Shown: piece after piece, positions 61,501-64,000 of the stretch
How positions within the stretch are numbered: the stretch's first letter is position 1
Layout of the letters: each line of letters begins with the position of its first letter
DNA from: Phytophthora colocasiae
Lineage: Eukaryota; Oomycota; Peronosporomycetes; Peronosporales; Peronosporaceae
Reading direction: 5' to 3'
Length of the DNA stretch: 64,000 nucleotides
NCBI GenBank assembly: GCA_018806915.1
Contig: JAGKQI010000091.1
Span: 434,001 to 498,000, forward strand
Translations under genes and position numbers: made by a program
The notes under the pieces: model-generated
The model's database searches: none
What the model saw: only the letters and a program-made list of their open reading frames with translations
Told to the model about the DNA's origin: nothing

Positions 61501-64000
61501 TGAGAAGCTCTCCAGTAGTGAAGCTGCAGACTGGCCAGTTGCGATGACTCAAGTGTTCAAGGCTATCCATCAGTCTATGCGCGCGTCGCTAGCTGTGGTT
61601 GGTGACGCGACTTCTGGTGCGGGCGACGAAGAACTCTCAGCTTCGTTTGCTGGCGTTGTGGGCGAGGTTAGTGCGGTGGCTAAAACATCGAATTCAGCTC
61701 TGCGAGTAGACTGTCGCGGCCACTTAATTGTTGAGAACGGTAATGATGGAGAAGAGGAAGATGGAAACGCAGAGCAACGTGCCGTGGTGGGCAGCTGGTT
61801 GGCCGCGCGCGAGTGCGGAGCTATTCTCGAGCTGCTTATGCGCCGCGTGCCTCTCCCTAGCTCTAACCCGGCCCCGGGTAGCATTCCTTTCTTTACAGTT
61901 GAGATGGCGCAGCGCGGAGGAGAGACACTTCTTAACTCGCTGTTCGAGCTCAAGCACAAAGGCGCCGTTGCCACGGCTTATCAAGCATTTGAAGGTGTTT
62001 GTCGCGCTTTCCTTGCTAACGGAGAGCAAAACCCAGTACTTGGTGGCCTCCCTGCACGTTGGGCTGATCGCTTGCTGGAGCGGCTGGAACGGTCAGAGCA
62101 ACATTTCGTCCTTCGTCGTAGCTCAGGCTTTGCTTTCAGCTTCGTAGCGATTCTTCGTGCTGAGCCTCGCAATTCTGCTGCTGTTATTCTGCCGAAGGTG
62201 ATGTCGACATTGCTGCGTCTTGCTGGTGAAGACACAGATGCTGCAGAGAAGCGGGATACGCATGAGGAGCACCATTCACTGTGGCGTGCCCGTGTACATG
62301 CACTAAACATCCTGAAACTCATTTGTCAGGATGGTGTGCTGGCAGAGGATGTAGCCTGTTACGTCGTGGATATGTTCGAGTTGGCTGTGCGCGGCTTTGA
62401 TTGTGGGTCGTGGGCCGTTCGCAATTCGTCTATGATGCTTTTTGCAGCAGCGACTCAGCGTGCAATTGGAGACAAGCGCATTGCTGATGGAGGAACGCAC
62501 CAACAAGTGACTAGTGACGACGTTTTCTCACGCTTCCAGCAGCTTCGCGGCTTCCTTGCCCGTGAGTTCACAAGGTTGTTGGCAACTGACAAATCTAGCA
62601 GTGCCCTTGGTGGTGCAGCTCCGCCTGGACTGTACCCTTTGCTCCTGTTCTTGAGTCGTCTACGTCCTGGGGACGAGGATGACCAGCGTGTAGCAGATGC
62701 GCCTTCTTTCCCGTGCGACGGAAGTGGACTTGCAAGTTTCATTCCGCTAGTGATGAAATGCGCATCCCAACCGACAATGGCCATACGATACATGGCTGCG
62801 AAAGTTGTGGCAGCTATCGTGAGCGATGCGGACGCTGCGCCTGTCTTGTCGATGCTTTGTGCAAACCTGCCCCATGGTGTTCGCAATGACCAGCCCGCCG
62901 CAAAGGGAATGTCTCACAACTACGTTCACGGAGTCCTCACTCAAATTCGTCAGCTTACGGCTAAATACTTGTCTGTTGGAGATGACAAGAAGAAGATGGT
63001 GACCATCTCGAAGGACGCCCAAGCTGAGTTCTTCGAGATCGTTGCATCGAAGCTGCTTCCTTCGACGATGTGGCTGTGGACAGGAAAAGATGCTGGACGA
63101 GTTAACCCCGCCATCCGCGCAGAGTTGGTAGCGACTATTGACGTGGTTATGCAGTTCTACAACCGGGACGTTTTTGGTGCACTGTCCATGTTGAAGTCTG
63201 GCGTAGCTAAGGACAAGTTTACTCAATTGGCCGAAATCATCCAAGCTGAAGTTGGGCGGCAGCTACTAACCCGATGCAATTCAGATCGACCAGCTGCCGT
63301 GCTGCTGTCTACTCGACCTGGTATGTATGTCCTGGATCGATCTTTGGTGTCGATTTGGTTCAGTCTGTGGACCATTCCAGCCAGTGGTCAGCAGCTACAC
63401 GAGCTCGTGCAGAAGATGCTAGTGTCCAACGTGCTCCAAATACGCAAGAAGGCTGTCAAACAGTTTGCGAACAAGTTAAACGTCGCAGACTTGAAGCCCG
63501 ATTCGGTTGCTGGGCTGCAGAGCATGTTAATCGGCCAGTTCTTGAAGGAAACGCACCCGAAAGTGCGGGCCCGACAACTGCAGCTCCTTGTGCGTTGTCA
63601 GATTCACCAAGAGATTGCTGCCACGGAAACGAGGCTATCGCAAGTGCAGACTCGGCTGATATCCACTCTCACCACCTCGGCCGATACTCAGGTTCTAGCA
63701 CCGGCACTGGAGTTGCTTGCCCTCATGGCGTACCATGGACAGGGCGAGAACATCACCAACACAGCGTTGTATCAAACCCTGTGCCACGAAATCGGTTTGC
63801 GGTCCGATGAAAACCAGCCGCTGATTCTTCGACGTGCTGCTGCCTCTGCTCTCCACCACAGCAGCCTGCTTCTTCTTCATATCAAGCAGGACTCAAGTGC
63901 TGAAGTAGCTCTGGCAGGCTGGATGAGCGCACTGCGGCTTCTTCAAGATGACAATGTGCGTGTACGATCGGTCGCGCGATACGCCGTGCAGGAGGCACTT
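58538..64000 (+). CDS. THADA/Trm732-like protein (DUF2428), 3' end outside the window
   Basis: The open frame starts at ATG 58,538 (CGGAATGG) and runs 1821 codons without a stop to the window edge. The product begins with a basic stretch (MVRKKRKGVVK) and is a helical, ARM/HEAT-like repeat protein. Around residues 1130-1215 is the DUF2428 signature: SLFELKHKGAVATAYQAFEG, then LPARWADRLLERLERSEQ and LRRSSGFAFSFVAILRAEPR. The motif WAVRNSSMMLFAA follows about 80 residues later. Yeast Trm732 partners the methyltransferase Trm7 for 2'-O-methylation of tRNA position 32; THADA is its metazoan relative. So a cytosolic role in tRNA modification is expected. A TATATAAAAA stretch lies at about 58,497, 40 bp before the ATG. 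No intron is seen. Confidence 0.85.
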   Translation, partial: MVRKKRKGVVKEAQAEGAAAPRGVDLRHVLGKVPVNVDLPAALGGGDLETWYEALYLSNGSLYEQLKKLQLFRSKFKLLVSDVDSDYSNIITSTWRLMFRLSVEPLTQPLRKNLGLILDVLAQSERAGLRVVAAEELRAFLDTLWVESDEKMTPEQRVMMLDRLLHLVEFPFLARVLVENPIAGGEAGDAQHLLQFVTCCADQLEALGAPIVEYHEANQDDTEQEEDSEAIAASTNVVLVASERCGHALKSVIVLATMKEVLDNRLQQCRGISLGKLSEAFLRIVKHCVLLLQTSVVHKDLLTQAGLAYCLVLRVLLQLSADSSGDATKLLLQTAYPELNIISSDACDDVQLRAHVEKDVENFGDLSRLAVCRGLLNSLGNDDLVLSATSIGLDEEQKSEQSVLDAIFTGVQQFCEQESYNTRLFAFQVLEAFLRRAVTILQKQKKGALSENDLAVLEVETLTNLTTAVLLNWEHPSKKVNQFMAAVFAHIVNYFVLSGGFQEWSDAILPRLVELPPTSRAKYGSLTLLVGEAGAKPVLEASPSLLSSLLSAVGQKDYAAPAAANLFAQILDDLSQSSGKKNGKKVTPKLDDESVAAWRQLWLPDVVGVLLSHDANLRSRVAMYVIPLLLKKDPDCVSVLISRLQVEATNEQANRETADVALWAELEVLKFARKKMAPEKLVGVSMDEIERGLRHANGETRGTAFDALCASLKSTSMPTEDELRLVKYYLVVNGKEIGPAGRMNTLIGLKTVLIRIKETMRLASKNLAMPAAVTESAAVRDEYAAADSFKHWVEQFIVASVYPGALPQRLTLGLEVLLLYIQLFGLNDSELSSRSLLLTGQMVTTLLNQLISAWDSIRSLAFTILDLYPDDLPGYSTREELRTLIDWAVGLCGSPRQRESDAGAMFIRLLFQKCSAAIQRYELKFQRSELQTGTEVSSNTEVAFVLQLTDVILSRIGALSPTDIRRGESPLVHGFLLSLHYVLDNVKFEKLSSSEAADWPVAMTQVFKAIHQSMRASLAVVGDATSGAGDEELSASFAGVVGEVSAVAKTSNSALRVDCRGHLIVENGNDGEEEDGNAEQRAVVGSWLAARECGAILELLMRRVPLPSSNPAPGSIPFFTVEMAQRGGETLLNSLFELKHKGAVATAYQAFEGVCRAFLANGEQNPVLGGLPARWADRLLERLERSEQHFVLRRSSGFAFSFVAILRAEPRNSAAVILPKVMSTLLRLAGEDTDAAEKRDTHEEHHSLWRARVHALNILKLICQDGVLAEDVACYVVDMFELAVRGFDCGSWAVRNSSMMLFAAATQRAIGDKRIADGGTHQQVTSDDVFSRFQQLRGFLAREFTRLLATDKSSSALGGAAPPGLYPLLLFLSRLRPGDEDDQRVADAPSFPCDGSGLASFIPLVMKCASQPTMAIRYMAAKVVAAIVSDADAAPVLSMLCANLPHGVRNDQPAAKGMSHNYVHGVLTQIRQLTAKYLSVGDDKKKMVTISKDAQAEFFEIVASKLLPSTMWLWTGKDAGRVNPAIRAELVATIDVVMQFYNRDVFGALSMLKSGVAKDKFTQLAEIIQAEVGRQLLTRCNSDRPAAVLLSTRPGMYVLDRSLVSIWFSLWTIPASGQQLHELVQKMLVSNVLQIRKKAVKQFANKLNVADLKPDSVAGLQSMLIGQFLKETHPKVRARQLQLLVRCQIHQEIAATETRLSQVQTRLISTLTTSADTQVLAPALELLALMAYHGQGENITNTALYQTLCHEIGLRSDENQPLILRRAAASALHHSSLLLLHIKQDSSAEVALAGWMSALRLLQDDNVRVRSVARYAVQEAL

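Noticed and set aside
58538..64000. Several 60-180-codon frames on both strands within the THADA-like gene
   Set aside because: All overlap one uninterrupted 1821-codon frame with clear DUF2428 motifs.

Overview
The window reads as nuclear DNA of an oomycete, most likely Phytophthora or a close relative. The evidence is compact genes with short introns (about 55-200 bp) that often begin GTACGT or GTAAGT and end CAG/TAG, eukaryotic ATG contexts such as CCACCATGG, a secreted pectin lyase, stramenopile-style PDZ and EF-hand multidomain proteins, and decayed hAT, piggyBac and Tc1-like transposons. The genus is inferred from gene style and recognised families, not from a database search.

Left flank (1-11.5 kb): end of a hAT transposase, a pectin lyase, a calcium/calmodulin-type kinase directly behind a four-PDZ protein, a small membrane protein, a MAPKKK-like kinase, mitochondrial ribosomal protein bL33m and a CDK7-like kinase.

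Core (about 11.5-47.7 kb): a large inverted duplication. The left arm (about 11,530-25,765) and right arm (about 33,860-47,706) carry the same genes in mirror order around a spacer of about 8.1 kb. Each arm holds three members of an unrecognised small-protein family (here RWS-A, RWS-B, RWS-C), a C2/IQ/multi-EF-hand protein and a divergently transcribed coiled-coil protein. The spacer adds a Tc1-like element, a third RWS-C copy, a sodium:solute symporter and another family member (RWS-D), so the family has eight copies here. The arms are close to identical over the EF-hand and coiled-coil genes. They have since diverged: a piggyBac-like element sits in the left arm only, exactly in the stop codon of RWS-B; a 13-bp deletion breaks the right RWS-B; and an SLC43-like transporter lies in the right arm only. 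RWS-B and RWS-C genes share an unusual palindromic or repeated upstream element about 210-270 bp before the ATG.

Right flank (47.7-64 kb): a tandem pair of TMEM198-like membrane proteins, a large coiled-coil/acidic protein, an SLC35F-like drug/metabolite transporter, a decayed heme-thiolate (chloroperoxidase-family) peroxidase, another coiled-coil protein, and a THADA/Trm732-like gene that runs off the window end.

No rRNA, tRNA or CRISPR array was seen. Exon boundaries were chosen by eye from splice-site motifs and reading frame. Each proposed spliced CDS has a length divisible by three.
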